From Petrosia ficiformis (lineage: Eukaryota > Porifera > Demospongiae > Haplosclerida > Petrosiidae): a DNA stretch of 64,000 bases. The stretch covers positions 4,325,327 through 4,389,326 of the forward strand of contig OX345646.1 in the NCBI GenBank assembly GCA_947044365.1, in the 5' to 3' direction. Position 1 is the stretch's first letter. Each line of letters starts with the position of its first letter. Under the pieces are notes generated by a model. That model made no database searches, had not been told where the DNA came from, and saw only the letters and a program-made list of their open reading frames with translations. A program made the position numbers and the translations under genes. Shown piece after piece: positions 44,740 to 56,199 of the stretch.

Positions 44740-45180
44740 AAACACTCTATCAGAGAGATTCTTAAAAGACAATTAAATGGAATTATAATTAATCCCATTA
44801 ACATAATACATGTTTATGCTTGTTTTATTTTCAAATGTAATCTGATGCTCTTGTTATAATTATAATTGTTGCTGGTGTAAATACATATTATGTATATTAT
44901 AATTATATCAGGGAAAAAATTACCTTATTAAAGCTGGATCATACTATATATATATATGTATAATTATTATTGGTATATGTGCATATATGTGTCTGTGTGT
45001 GACTGTGTGTGTTATGCATACTTATAGCCATAGGAGTAAGAATGAATTTAAAGTTTGGGGGGATAACATGCAGTACTTATTTGAATTGTAAAAATATTAC
45101 TAAACAAAAAATCGAGAATGATTGCAAAGTGTAACAGGAAAATGTTTGTCATAAGAATTAATCAAAATGTCCAAAGAAGT
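44740..45180. other. 3' flank of A6 and intergenic
   Basis: The first part matches the A1 and A2 3' flanks. Near 44930-45010 there is TATA and TGTG simple sequence. No gene seen. Confidence 0.5.
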
Positions 45181-45184
45181 GCAT

Positions 45185-45735
45185 TCATCTTTCCATCAAA
45201 GTATTAAACTCTTTAGCAATGTCCAAAAGGTTAATTGAATCATTAAGTGATCCTAGCAGGTTTACATAAAGTTGCGGGGGTGGGGGAGTGTAAATAATAT
45301 TACATTCCATTGTACATGTATAGTAACAGAGCTCAGTTATAATGTCAAAACAGAAAATTGAATCATGAATATTCATAACCCAGTGCTAGGCATCACTGCT
45401 CATGTGTACAGTTTTTTAAGATGACATACATGTACATGTACATGTATACAATATGCAGTAGCTTCTTTCGTGCAAATCCACTCTTGACCTCAATTTCTTT
45501 CTGACTCTTTTCAGCAGCTATTCTTGAGAGTATAATATCATCTCCAATTGATGATTTATCTCCTTTCAATGTATTTTTTTATAATCGTGATTGTTTTTCA
45601 ATTTGGAGATATGATCGAAATTAGACAGTTCTGAATTATTCAGGCAATCACTGTTTTATTACATAAAAAGCTTCACAAATGTCTCACCTGTCTTCTGATA
45701 CCTTTAGCAAGTCTTAGAGACCTCTCTGTACTTCG
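45185..45735 (-). CDS. Three candidate exons of an unknown gene
   Basis: Minus strand, in order: 45688-45735 (RSTERSLRLAKGIRRQ, donor GTGAGAC), 45450-45562 (DKSSIGDDIILSRIAAEKSQ, then KEIEVKSGFARKKLLHI, donor GTATAC) and 45185-45252 (SLNDSINLLDIAKEFNTLME-R-stop). Each is coding-like in composition and bounded by AG/GT, but the phases as I set them do not all join, so borders or exons are missing. The charged, helical sequence does not identify a family. Confidence 0.35.
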
Positions 45736-46046
45736 CTAGCCACTGCTAAATAAATTGTTAATCATTAATTTTAATGGTTAAAAAATTAATTTAATTGCGT
45801 TTTTCTCCAAATGAAGTACATGTATTTGTGACTGCCATGGGGTAATCGGTCGCTGTACCTTTGTCTTTTACCTGATTGGGATGTGTAATATAAATTATCA
45901 TTCTAGAGCTAATTTAATGCTCTATTCAGGTAAGACAAAAAAAATCAATTTTGAAATTTTGATCCATAAGACAGAGCCGGTCACATATATATATATATAA
46001 TATATATATGTATATATATAAACATGTATATATATATATGTATTAA

Positions 46047-46196
46047 AGCACCGGTGCGAGTGTTGTATGGGAAATATAGCACGAGGTGTGGGGTCGAGAA
46101 GCTCATAAAGCACTCGGTTACGCATCGTGCTTATGAGGCTTGAGACCCCACCCCCAGTGCTATATTTTCCAAGACAACACAAGCAAACCCGGTGCT
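46047..46196. mobile_element. TTAA-flanked hairpin MITE, copy 1
   Basis: Element AGCACCGGTGCGAGTGTTGT ... CCCGGTGCT between two TTAA. Most of it folds as one long hairpin (TGGGGTCGAGAAGCTCATAA with TTATGAGGCTTGAGACCCCA). TTAA target and AGCACC ends suggest piggyBac-type mobilisation. Confidence 0.8.
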
Positions 46197-46259
46197 TTAA
46201 CTGGTTTATAGTACTTTGGATTGATGCAATGGAGAAGAAAAATGAAGTACTTTGTGTTC

Positions 46260-46690
46260 TTGCACTAAACCCGAGGTAAGCGCGTTGTTTTCATGCGATA
46301 AGATTGATTTATCGATTATTGCGATCTTTTTTGCCAATCGTGATAATGATTATAACAAAAATTTTGTATCACGATAATTACCATGTGTGGCTGCACATGT
46401 GCAATTATGATTTTGATAGTTTTCAGTTTTCCTTAAAATCATCTTTAAGTTTAACAGTCACTACAGCTTTTCATAGACACAATGTATCTAGATATAGCTA
46501 TTTGTGCAGTTAAAGTAAGGAATTGTTTTGTTTTCAGCTTGTGTTTGGTCGATAAATCACTCAAGGGAAACGCACACTTTTTATTAGCAGATTAGCTTGC
46601 CAGCTTTTATCGTGATTTATCATTATTGCAATAAATTTGGCAAATATCAATCATGATGTGATAATACCAATATCGCTCAGCCCTACTACA
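46260..46690. mobile_element. Possible old MITE remnant
   Basis: Repeated GATTTATCGATTATTGCGAT and GTGATAATACCAATATCG-type sequence resembles the element at 62624-62927; the right end reads CAGCCCTAC. The left end is not clear. Confidence 0.35.
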
Positions 46691-47070
46691 TAGTATGTAT
46701 GTATGTAGGTATTACATACATACATATGTGTATACATACAAATACTAAGGCTTGTTTACCTAATGGTTGAACATTTGAATATAAGCTTGTATTCAGAAAA
46801 TCATTATCATAACTCATTTCTCGTGAAATATACAAATATATATACATGATTATACAGTTTCTAATAGTTACAGAGCTAATGCTAATACTACATAGTACTA
46901 GTTTCTTTGGATATGTTATTGTCATGGTGTTTTGATTCAGCGTAACAACTGCTGAATTATCATATGTTAATTATATTAATGTATCATACCAGAGACAAAG
47001 AATGTTCCATCAAAGTCATATGTACATTGTGTACATGTGAGTATATCATTATTTAATTATTATTACTACT

Positions 47071-47287
47071 ACAAGAAGTTGTGATAACCGTTTATAAAAG
47101 GCATGAATTTATATAAAAGGCATGAATTTATTGCTTCAGTGTGTAAAACAAGCTGGTGGACTGAAGATAGCTGGGTCTCAAATAACATTGCAATTTCTGC
47201 AAATTAGAGTGTACTAAAGAATTATTTATCTTCACAGACAATTGAGACTACAAGTGGAATATTGTAAAAGAAAGATGTTCTTCACAG
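47071..47287 (+). promoter_or_regulatory. Type B promoter of B4 with a doubled TATA box
   Basis: ETS-like site with one change (ACAAGAAGTTG), then TTTATAAAAGGCATGAATTT, repeated directly as ATATAAAAGGCATGAATTTA at 47111. Exon 1 block and TTCACAG|ACAATTGAGACTAC follow to the start codon at 47275. Confidence 0.6.
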
Positions 47288-47748
47288 GTATGGTATATTA
47301 ATATTATCATAATTAAAATTTTACATTTCCTATTAATGTAATATTTATTACTAATACATAATACATTATGTAGTAGTATTCAATGTTGATGTTTTTTAAA
47401 AAAAAGATTGATGTAGCTTGAATTGTAAAGACTTACAATCGCAGTAGTGACTAGTGACATACATCATAGAATACGACATTATGTTATACAATCTGACATT
47501 ACAATAATAATAATACACATAACATTATATAAATTATCATGAAATATAGAGTGGAGTATACATGTTATTATATATATACAGATAATACACTGAAGATAGT
47601 GATTATAATAGGAGGTGTAGTTACATTGACTACCATTATCATGATATATACTATTAGTAGAGAAGAAGAGGAGTACATATATACACATCCAATTCCTGCT
47701 GAAGATGAGGGTAAAAATGGATTGTTAGTACTACCAAAGAGATACTGA
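47275..47748 (+). CDS. Small single-pass membrane protein, type B (B4)
   Basis: Coding exons 47275-47287 (ATG TTC TTC ACA G) and 47582-47748 give 59 residues. Relative to B2 there is VIIIGG for VIILGG and EEEYIYTHP for EEEYLYTHP; all else, including PIPAEDEGKNG and LPKRY, is the same. Complete promoter region, so a likely functional copy. Confidence 0.65.
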
Positions 47749-49020
47749 ATACTAACTGTTACAATGTACTTCTTGTTATAATAGATATAATTATACATGT
47801 AATTTATAATACAAATATTATATAATGCTCAATATGTAGTACTTATAAAACAGAGCATATTTGTTAAATGACATTCATTCCTGTGATAGTTTTCATATCT
47901 AATAATAATTATTATCACAAGACTTGATATTGTTTATGCAATAACTGAATGAATATAATCACATTAATACACCTGTTAACTACAACAATTTTTATTTTTT
48001 TATTTTTTGATGAATATTGAAAATTAAATCCACTGTCAATTATTTTAGTTTGCAAAACCTAATCAACAAAAATCACTAAAATGATCCAATTACTACCAAA
48101 TCTTCCCATGCCTCTGGCTAGTGTATTCTATGGTTATTGAATGAGTTATGTACATTAGCTAAATATATCCAACACAAACACTTTTATGCCAAACCAATGA
48201 TTCGCAACAACCCACCAAACCCTCTGTGGTGTACATGTATGTATGTTTATCAAATTATACATTGACCATGCATAGCCAGATAATTAAGTAATGTAACAAC
48301 TGAATAGACAATCTACATGTGTTTAATGATCATAATACAAATAGTCACATAGCATGACAGCTAGTCCACCTTTGTTAATTATATTCATACATCATGTAAA
48401 GGCACTCTCACTAATTATTACAACAAGACTTTATGCAATAACTGAATATTCACGTTATTACACTTTTAAAATCCAATAATCTGTTAACATGTTTTAATGA
48501 AAATTGATAAATACATTTACAGCCAATTATTTCATTAATTAGCAATGATAAATAACCCAAAGTGAGGTACATGTATTTGTTAGTCTCAGATGGATTCTAT
48601 GGATGGAGGTTCTGCTTATGGAACAATTAGTAAGCATGAAGCATTAATATGTTGTCAAGTTAATTAATTTAGAACTGGACAAGAAAGTTGACAACGATAA
48701 AATTTAACAACATCACACGAAGATTAGAAAACAGGGAAATAATCCAACACAAACACTTATAGACCAGCCTAAAGGATTCAGGTAACTATAGTCTATTCAA
48801 CAGCGAAAAGAGCGCATCATTGGAATGTAAAATTAGTGGTGTCTCACGTGAGCGTGTACATATGTATGTGTACCTCGTGTATACTCGCATGTCTTGGCAG
48901 GTAAATTATTGCTGTGTTTATCGACCTGCATCTGTATTTACAAATGACAATCCCAAAAGGAAAACATGTTCATGTACTGTTGTAGTATACATGTACATGT
49001 ACATACATTGTATATATATA
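47749..49020. other. No supported gene
   Basis: AT-rich sequence. A stretch of more balanced composition at 48790-48990 gives an open frame of 86 residues that runs into the MITE at 49023; I see no domain. Confidence 0.4.
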
Positions 49021-49022
49021 TA

Positions 49023-49387
49023 CAGGGTTTCATTTAGGGGGGGGGAGGTGGGTGAGGGGGCATTCGCCCCCCCTTGCTAGAGTCTTGCCCCCCCCCTTGG
49101 GAATTTGGTTGCCCAAAAATATTTTTAATGTTAATAGTTAGCTGAATACAACTATTTTGGGTTTAGATTCCAAAAATAGTATCTCAAACAGTTACATCAT
49201 TGTGGTCTGAAAATGCACCAGAAATGACCTCAGAGAGTCTAACACCAAAAAAATCCCTGGAGGACCATGCCCCCACACCCCCCTAGGCAGTTGGTGTGCA
49301 GACCACGCCAACCCTATACATCGCCCCCCCAAAGTTCTCAACATTCAACTTTTGTCCCCCTTGACAATTTTTCTAAATGAAAGCCTG
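49023..49387. mobile_element. MITE with G/C homopolymers
   Basis: Ends CAGGGTTTCATTTAG and CTAAATGAAAGCCTG are inverted repeats with one mismatch. The inside has several runs of G or C of seven or more. Flanks are TA microsatellite, so the target duplication cannot be read. Confidence 0.75.
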
Positions 49388-49441
49388 TATATAGATATAT
49401 ATATATATACTATAATTATATATTATATATATATATATATT

Positions 49442-49490
<49 letters not shown>

Positions 49491-49500
49491 CACACATACA
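49388..49500. repeat. TA microsatellite
   Basis: (TA)n with short interruptions. Confidence 0.95.
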
Positions 49501-49539
49501 TGTACGTATATATCAATACACATGTAGCACACATTAAAA

Positions 49540-49866
49540 GATCTCACTAAACAAACACCATCCAACACATCACACAATTTATCTACAGCACCTGATAGCA
49601 GCCACACACACCCACTCATTTAAAAGGCTCCAGTAAGGCCAGAAATAGCTAATCAGAATTGGCTAATCAGAAATGGCTTTCAAACCACACAGGTATACAC
49701 TACATACACATATGCATGTGTGGAATATTTTGGGTTATTGGAAGTTGCACTATCAAAACTGTTGGAGGAGAGTCAGAAGGGTTTGGTATGGATGGTGTGG
49801 GAAAGAAGGGGGAGGCTATATATACCAGTAGTTTAGTAGCTTCGTCTCTAACTAAGCTTTAAGATG
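49540..49866 (+). other. Coding-like patch of unknown nature
   Basis: A frame at 49659-49862 (67 residues) ends in TVGGESEGFGMDGVGKKGEA and SSLVASSLTKL-stop. The last third looks coding; there is no recognised domain and no supporting splice pattern. Confidence 0.2.
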
Positions 49867-50084
49867 TCGCATAGCCTAAGACTGGATATAATTATAGAAT
49901 GATAAATAGACAATAGCACTGAGATACATAGAAGAAAATCAACCAGCATATAATTATATTATGTGTTTGTTTAGAGACATACATTTGATCATTGTGTTTA
50001 CATACATGTGTACTTCGTGTCTATATAAGGTAATAGTTATATTAAAATGACTAGATCAGTAGTAAGTGTATCAGGGAGTGTGTA

Positions 50085-50126
50085 GGCATGTATGTATGTA
50101 GTTACATGTATGTATGTATGTATGTA

Positions 50127-50158
<32 letters not shown>

Positions 50159-50175
50159 GGTATGTATGTATGTAT
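50085..50175. repeat. TATG/TCTG tetranucleotide repeat
   Basis: (TATG)n, then (TCTG)n, then (TATG)n. Just after it a relic of type A intron 1 is at about 50250-50350. Confidence 0.95.
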
Positions 50176-50364
50176 ATTTATGCAATAATATTCAAAATGA
50201 AAGTTGTCTGACCAAGGGTGGAGCAATTACAATACATTTTGGAAGTTGAATATAACACATTGTGTATAACCACTATATAAAATGTATGTAACAAAATATT
50301 ATCTAAATAAGTTATGACAGATTAAGTAGCACAGTGTGGGAATTAATAATTATAAATTAATCAA

Positions 50365-51240
50365 TATGAGGAAAGCGTTGCTGATGAAGTTTAGCTCTGT
50401 ACAAATCCTACAGACCAATGAAATTCATTGGACTAAGTGACGTACATTTAACATAGAGATTATTATATGTTACATGTTGTACATCAAACAAACCAATGAA
50501 TTTGATTAGTCTGCACAATTTTGTGCCAAGCCAAACTTAATCAACAACAGTTTCTCTAGTAGACGATCCTTTATTGTCTGATACCAGTAAAAAGACATGA
50601 ACATGAAGTAGAGTGGTGGTATGAGTGAAGTTTAGGCTCGGTAATTAATATAGGCCATATTGACAACAACGCGATTCATTGAATTACAGGCCTATAGGTG
50701 TAAGTTATATCTGTCAGGAAAAAGTTAAAGTTTCAAAAATGTTAACATAAGACTCAACAGAGCTAACTGGCCTATGGTTCAGTAGACTACACCATTGTCA
50801 CTGTGGTATATATTAATTACGGAACTTAAACATCACCTATACCTAGGTATTGTGGATCAAGTGTAAAGAACCTTGAATATTTTGAGAAGGCATGTCCTCG
50901 ATCATAGGCTCTTTTGTCATTATGGTTTTACTAATCTGTATCATTTACCACATCTACTTGAGATGCCATTCTGTACACTTCATCCTACATTTCTACCAGT
51001 ATGACAATAAGAGATGATCTTAATTATTTTAGAAATCCTAGCCCAGGTATTTTTAATAAGCATATTTAATATATACCTGTAAAGATTGGAATCATAATGA
51101 CAGAAAGTTCTTGCCACCATTTCTTGGAGAGAATATTTTAGTGATGGTGGAGACTGCTTGATGAGAGGATGAGAACATCTGAAAACTAACATTTGATAAA
51201 CCAATAATGATTTATTAATTTAATAATTATTAATTAAATA
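50365..51240. repeat. Segmental duplication, copy 2
   Basis: Partner of 35700-36620. Includes the exon-like piece at 51077-51178 on the minus strand, which is open (34 residues, phases 1 in and 2 out). The following segment at 51240-51440 is again repeated at about 53565-53770. Confidence 0.85.
51077..51178 (-). CDS. Exon-like piece, possibly LRR-protein C-terminal exon, copy 2
   Basis: Acceptor TTTTCAG, donor GTATAT. Reads CSHPLIKQSPPSLKYSLQEM then VARTFCHYDSNLY, without stops. See copy 1 at 36431-36533. It stands alone, so it may only be a passenger in a duplicated block. Confidence 0.3.
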
Positions 51241-51414
51241 ACTAGGATATTTTAACAATGATCAAAATGGTGCTAGTAAGATTGTTGATCCTTCCATACT
51301 GACGTCAAGATGAATGTTTATATCAACATGATTATCTTTATAAAACTATGATATCTGTCACTTGATTTTCTGTTAGTATTATTCACATACTATGATCAGA
51401 GATGATACTCACTG

Positions 51415-52045
51415 TACTGTACTATAGTATACTGCACTTTACTGTACTATACTAGGCTATACTATGCTATGCTGCACTGTAAAGTGCTATACTGTACTAT
51501 ACTATGCTATGCTGCACTGTACAATGCTATACTGTACTTTACTATGCTATACTGCACTGTAAAAGGCTATACTGTACTATACTATGCTATACTGCACTGT
51601 AAAATGCTATACTGTACTCTACTATGCTATACTGCACTGTACAATGCTATACTGTACTTTACTATGCTATACTGCACTGTACAATGCTATACTGTACTTT
51701 ACTATGCTATACTGCACTGTAAAAGGCTATATTGTACTATACTATGCTATACTGGACTGTACAATGCTATACTGTACTTTACTATGCTATACTGCACTGT
51801 AAAAGGCTATACTGTACTATACTATGCTATACTGTACTCTACTATGCTATACTGTACTATACAATGCTATACTGCACTGTAAAATGCTATACTGTACTCT
51901 ACTATGCTATACTGCACTGTACAATGCTATATTGTACTGTACTATGCTATGCTGTACTGTACAATGTTATACTGTACTATACTATGCTATGCTGTACTGT
52001 AAAATGCTATAACGTACTAACTATGCTATGCTATACTGCACTCTT
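51415..52045. repeat. ACTGTAC satellite, large array
   Basis: Imperfect ~20/40-bp units such as TGCTATACTGTACTATACTA and GCACTGTACAATGCTATACT. The absence of stops produces frames repeating MLYCT; not coding. Confidence 0.95.
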
Positions 52046-52071
52046 TAATGTACTTGATCGTGGATTTCTAA

Positions 52072-52290
52072 CAGGATTTTTTGTTAGGGAGAGGAAAAAA
52101 TTTATCATGTGAAGCACACTGCTCCTCGGGGTATGCTTCCTCAGGTGTTTTAAATTTAGGTTCTCTAAAGTTGGTTCTGGGTCCCCAGAAGGCCAGTAGC
52201 CGAGATATTTCCACAAGTCAAAATAAATTTGATGTGATATCCAGAAGGGGATATCCCCCCCTCCACCCCCTGCTGTGTAAAACCCTGTAT
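52072..52290. mobile_element. Short element, ACAGGATTTT...AAAACCCTGT, copy 1
   Basis: Inverted ACAGGATTTTTT / AAAACCCTGT ends. Second copy at about 54174-54383. Both are embedded in ACTGTAC satellite. Non-coding. Confidence 0.6.
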
Positions 52291-52589
52291 GCTATACTGT
52301 ATACTGTACTGTACATTATTGTACTGTACTGTACTATACTATACTGTACTGTACTGTAATATACTGTATTTTCATGTAATCTGTACTATATTATAGGAGA
52401 GATAAAGAGACATATTAATGATGTAAAGATACGTGTTGAAGACACCCTTGCTGTAGGGGGAGAACACTGCATTTGAATTAGTCCTACGAAGCGCTTGGGG
52501 ACTTTTGAGTCATGGTAAGCAAGTTGCTAGAAGTAGTACTTCATGTTGGAAAAGGAGCTAAGTTTGGGACTTTGGGGTACTGAAAGTGA

Positions 52590-53290
52590 ACGGTGGCCTG
52601 TTGTTAATGCTATTCCAGAACCAGACCACTCAAATCAATTTTGTAACACACATAAATTGCATCACCATTCGTAAATTTTTGGTCACGAAGAACATTATGA
52701 GGTAGGAAAACCACTTGCCACATTCATCTCTGACTTTGGTTGTTCAAAAGTCAGAGTGCTTGTCAGGCAAGAATGTTTCAGAGATGCGTTGGGCTCGGTT
52801 TTCCTGATTTATTAGCTCAAATGTAACGGGTCTCTCAAAAGTCCACTTCAGCAAGTTGTCGTGTTCTGATTTCAAAAAACATGCTGATGTGTTTTCCCTT
52901 TCCAGACCCATCCCCATTTAAATACACACGAATACACATGTACGTGGTAACCATGAGATGTGTGAAATAATGGAGAATATAGACTGAGTGTACGTTTCTC
53001 TTGAGCATCTTGGAATCGACGATTTATTTCCAGAATTTTCCATATAAAGACACCAGAGACTGTTTTGACATCAAGGATATCTTGGCAAAGTTTGATCTCT
53101 TCCATATTTACGGCATGACGTGTAACACTCTCTTGCATTGTTTGAACAGTATCGATCGATGTATCCAGCAAGCTGTATGTGATCGTTGGAGATTCATTTC
53201 AGATTTGGCATCCTCTAAGACTGGTTTTATGTACCTCATTTCCTGCTCAAGTTGGTGCACACGAGGAACAAGAGACAAAAAATTGTCTCT
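52590..53290 (-). pseudogene. TRAF pseudogene (coiled coil and MATH domain)
   Basis: TRAF proteins link receptors to signalling through a C-terminal MATH domain. On the minus strand one frame has a coiled coil, VHQLEQEMRYIKPVLEDAKS, EMNLQRSHTACWIHRSILF; another continues with SGVFIWKILEINRRFQDAQE, KRTLSLYSPLFHTSHGYHVH and FKWGWVWKGKTHQ; a third has NLLKWTFERPVTFELINQEN and ISETFLPDKHSDF, then sequence like R-x-K-S-E-M-N-V-A-S-G-F-P. The order fits MATH domains (V-x-x-W-K-I ... Y-S-x-x-F-x-T-x-x-x-G-Y ... L-x-W-P-F ... V-T-F-x-L-x-D-Q). Frameshifts and stops make it a pseudogene, and absence of introns suggests either a single-exon source or retroposition. Confidence 0.75.
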
Positions 53291-53714
53291 ACTGCTATAT
53301 ATATAGCATGCTGTAATGGATCCTGCTTTTACTATCTGGACTATCTGGATATTCGACAGTCGGATAACCGAATGATTTGTTTTCACTAAAATATTACCTC
53401 ACCTTTTTGCTGTAATCAACTACAATAGATGTTTATACAAGCAGCATTGGTCTATTTACAGATTGCTCTGCTCTTCAAAAGCCAAAAAAGCTGGTAATAC
53501 GGAGCAAAACTCTTATAAACGGCTATTTTATTGCAATTTCACAAAAAGAATGGGAACAATGATTATAATATATGAAAATGGTCCTAGTAAGATTGTTGAT
53601 TCTTCCACACTGACGTCAAGATGAATGTTTATATCAATATGATTATCTTTATAAAACTATGATATCTGTCACCTGATTTTCTGTTAGTATTATTCACATA
53701 CTATGATCAGAGAT

Positions 53715-53770
53715 GATACTCACTGTACTGTACTATAGTATACTGTACTTTACTGTACTATACTATGCTT
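53715..53770. repeat. ACTGTAC satellite piece
   Basis: Short array following the second copy of the 51240-51440 block. Confidence 0.8.
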
Positions 53771-53968
53771 TATAGTACACTGCGTGGGTGTATCAAAGGC
53801 ACCGACAGTGCTGTATTTTTCATATTGAGAACAGGTGTGCCTGTATGACTCATATTGAACTGTGGTTTAGCAATCAAAATGATGTGGTTTCTTAGCTCAT
53901 TAGAGGAGGGACTGTTTACATAAATTTAGCCTTTGATATACCTCAGCAATGTGCTATAAATTAATTAA

Positions 53969-54117
53969 AGCACCATTCACTCTCGTGCAGTACGGGAATT
54001 ACAGCACTCGAGTTGTAGTCTCGAAAGCCATACAGCATTCGGCTTCGCCTCGTGCTGTATGGCTTTCTCGACCACACCTCTCGTGCTGTAATTCCCGTAC
54101 TGCACTCGAATGGTACT
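53969..54117. mobile_element. TTAA-flanked hairpin MITE, copy 2
   Basis: AGCACCATTCACTCTCGTGC ... GAATGGTACT between TTAA at 53965-53968 and 54118-54121. It folds over almost its whole length (ACGGGAATTACAGCAC with GTGCTGTAATTCCCGT; AAAGCCATACAGCA with TGCTGTATGGCTTT). Same end type as 46047-46196, different inside. Confidence 0.85.
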
Positions 54118-54173
54118 TTAACTATTACATACTGTACTATACTATGCTATACCGCACTAGGCTGTATTTTAAT

Positions 54174-54383
54174 ACAGGATTTTTTGTTAGGAGGGGAATG
54201 AATTGACTATGTGAAGCACACTGCTCCCAGGGGTATGCTTTCCCAGGTGTTTTAAATTTAGGTTCTCTGAGGTTGCTTCTGGGCTCCAAGAAGGCCTGTA
54301 GCCAAAATATCTCCACGTCAAAATAAATTTGGTCTGATATCCAGAGTGGGATATCCCCTCTCTGCTGTGTAAAACCCTGTATG
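54174..54383. mobile_element. Short element, ACAGGATTTT...AAAACCCTGT, copy 2
   Basis: See 52072-52290; contains GTGAAGCACACTGCTCC and TTTAAATTTAGGTTCTCT in both. Confidence 0.6.
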
Positions 54384-54520
54384 CTATACTGTACTATACT
54401 ATACTATACTGTACATTATTGTACTGTACTGTACTGTACATTATTGTACTATACTGTACTGTTCTGTACTGTATTGTAATATACTGCATTTTCCTGTAAT
54501 CTGTACTATAATTATTATAG

Positions 54521-54634
54521 GAGAGATCAAAAGACATATTAATGATGTAAAGATACATGTTGAAGAACTATATCATGATAATCAGAACTTCACAACAATT
54601 CAAAAATTAACTTATGAGTCTGTATCTCAGTCAC
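54521..54634 (+). CDS. Candidate exon, weakly GLTP-like
   Basis: After ATTATTATAG the frame reads EIKRHINDVKIHVEELYHDN then QNFTTIQKLTYESVSQSL, with a possible donor CTAG|GTAGAG at 54635; without splicing it continues RDSLLIFIDMFSFVV. The pattern N-F-T-T-I-Q-K-L-x-x-E loosely resembles the F-x-T-L-Q-x-x-x-x-x-E of glycolipid-transfer proteins, but this is a guess. Broken copies are at 37925-38080 and 52397-52450. Confidence 0.35.
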
Positions 54635-54770
54635 TAGGTAGAGACAGTTTATTAATATTCATTGATATGTTCAGCTTTGTTGTATATAATGTCAATAAAA
54701 AGTCACCATACAATACAGTAATCACTTAGTAGTTTCATTTCTACATTTTGACAGTAATTGCTGTGCTTGT

Positions 54771-54920
54771 CAATTGAACAGTACACAGTCTTGTGGTACT
54801 GCCCCTATGGATTTCCTTAGACTGTCAAGTGTAACATCATGAATATCTTCATCTCCTATTAATATACGACCTGATTCATGATCATAGAAACTGTATAGTA
54901 GTCTCACTATAGTAGATTTC
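54771..54920 (-). pseudogene. ABC transporter NBD exon, copy 2 (most complete)
   Basis: From acceptor [57 protein letters not shown], then TGA. Lys-Ser-Thr completes the Walker A motif whose first half (GESGSG) is encoded by the exon at 56731-56821 with the right phase. The sequence is typical of the ABCB7/Atm1 group, although His replaces the usual Pro (Y-D-H) and the final Asn is followed at once by a stop rather than a donor. So it is a displaced copy or relic. Confidence 0.6.
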
Positions 54921-55089
54921 CTATCAGGTATATTGATATAATGTCATATAATTATATGTATTGTACTAATAAGTAATATACACAATTACACATACTGTAC
55001 ATACAGTATATTATATAAGCAAAGCAACGATGAAACATAAAGAGTAAAAATGATTTCAAGTGAAAATAATACAGGATGAAAATAATATA

Positions 55090-55242
55090 ATTTATTTTGA
55101 AATTAAATCTGTCATTAAAACCATGAATTGGTGCTCCATCATCCAAACCAATACTTCGCCATTTTGTATGAGAGCCACGCAAGCATAGTACTGTTGCTCT
55201 TAAGATTGCAAACGAGAGTCTAGCTCTGATCCATCCAACCAC
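55090..55242 (-). pseudogene. Retroelement C-terminal fragment
   Basis: Minus-strand frame [20 protein letters not shown] then [12 protein letters not shown]-x-x-L-S-F-x-x-x-R-A-x-x-x-x-x-R-G is the same conserved end that closes the fragment at 36800-37690. The rest is absent. Confidence 0.6.
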
Positions 55243-55274
55243 ATTACTATAACTCTTGTTATTATTAGTAAAAA

Positions 55275-55975
55275 AAAAACTATACTGTACTATACTATGC
55301 TATGCTGTACTGTACAAAGCTATACTGTACTCTACTAGTTATGCTGTACTGTACAATGCTATACTGTACTATACTATGCTATACTATGTTATACTGTACT
55401 ATACTATGCTATGCTGTACTGTACAATGCTATACTGTACTATACTATGCTATACTGTACTATACTATGCTATGCTGTACTGTATAATGCTATACTGTACT
55501 ATACTATGCTATACTGTACTATACTATGCTATGCTGTACTGTACAATGCTATACTGTACTCTACTAGTTATGCTGTACTGTACAATGCTATACTGTACTA
55601 TACTATGCTATGCTGTACTGTACAATGCTATACTGTACTATACTATGCTATACTGTACTATACCATGCTATGCTTACTGTACAATGCTATACTGTACTAT
55701 ACTACGCTATACTGCACTGTACAATGCTATACTGTACTATACTATGCTTTACTGTACTATGCTGTACTATACTGTACTGTACTGTACTGTACTGTACTGT
55801 ACTGTATTGTATTATAGTGTATTTCATGTAATCTGTACTATCTACACTGTATTGTAATATACCGTATTTTCATGTAATCTGTACTATACTGTACTGTACT
55901 GTACTATACTATACTGTACTATACAGTCTATACTATACTGTAATGTACTGTACACTATACTGTAATATACTGTAA
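55275..55975. repeat. ACTGTAC satellite, second large array
   Basis: As at 51415-52045, with a direct duplication of a ~240-bp piece (TACTCTACTAGTTATGCTGT at 55330 and 55559). Frames over it are artefacts. Confidence 0.95.
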
Positions 55976-55987
55976 TTGGTGTACTTG

Positions 55988-56124
55988 TCAATTGAACAGT
56001 ACACAATCTTGTGGTACTGCCCCTATGGATTTCCTTAGACTGTCAAGTGTAATATCATGAATATCTTCATCTCCTATTAATATACGACCTGATTCAGGAT
56101 CATAGAATCTGTACAGTACATTTC
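55988..56124 (-). pseudogene. ABC transporter NBD exon, copy 3
   Basis: Reads [39 protein letters not shown]. Has the same small deletion at the Lys-Ser-Thr as copy 1, so copies 1 and 3 are closer to each other than to copy 2. Confidence 0.6.
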
Positions 56125-56199
56125 CTATCAGGTATATTGATAATTTCATATTATATGTATTGTACTAATAAGTAATATACACATACATACAGTATGTGT

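Noticed and set aside
51469..52112. Open frames repeating MLYCTVLCYT
   Set aside because: ACTGTAC satellite lacks stops in these phases. The same holds at 55256-55857.
54521..54720. Firm call as a glycolipid-transfer protein exon
   Set aside because: The resemblance rests on one short motif; kept only as a weak suggestion.
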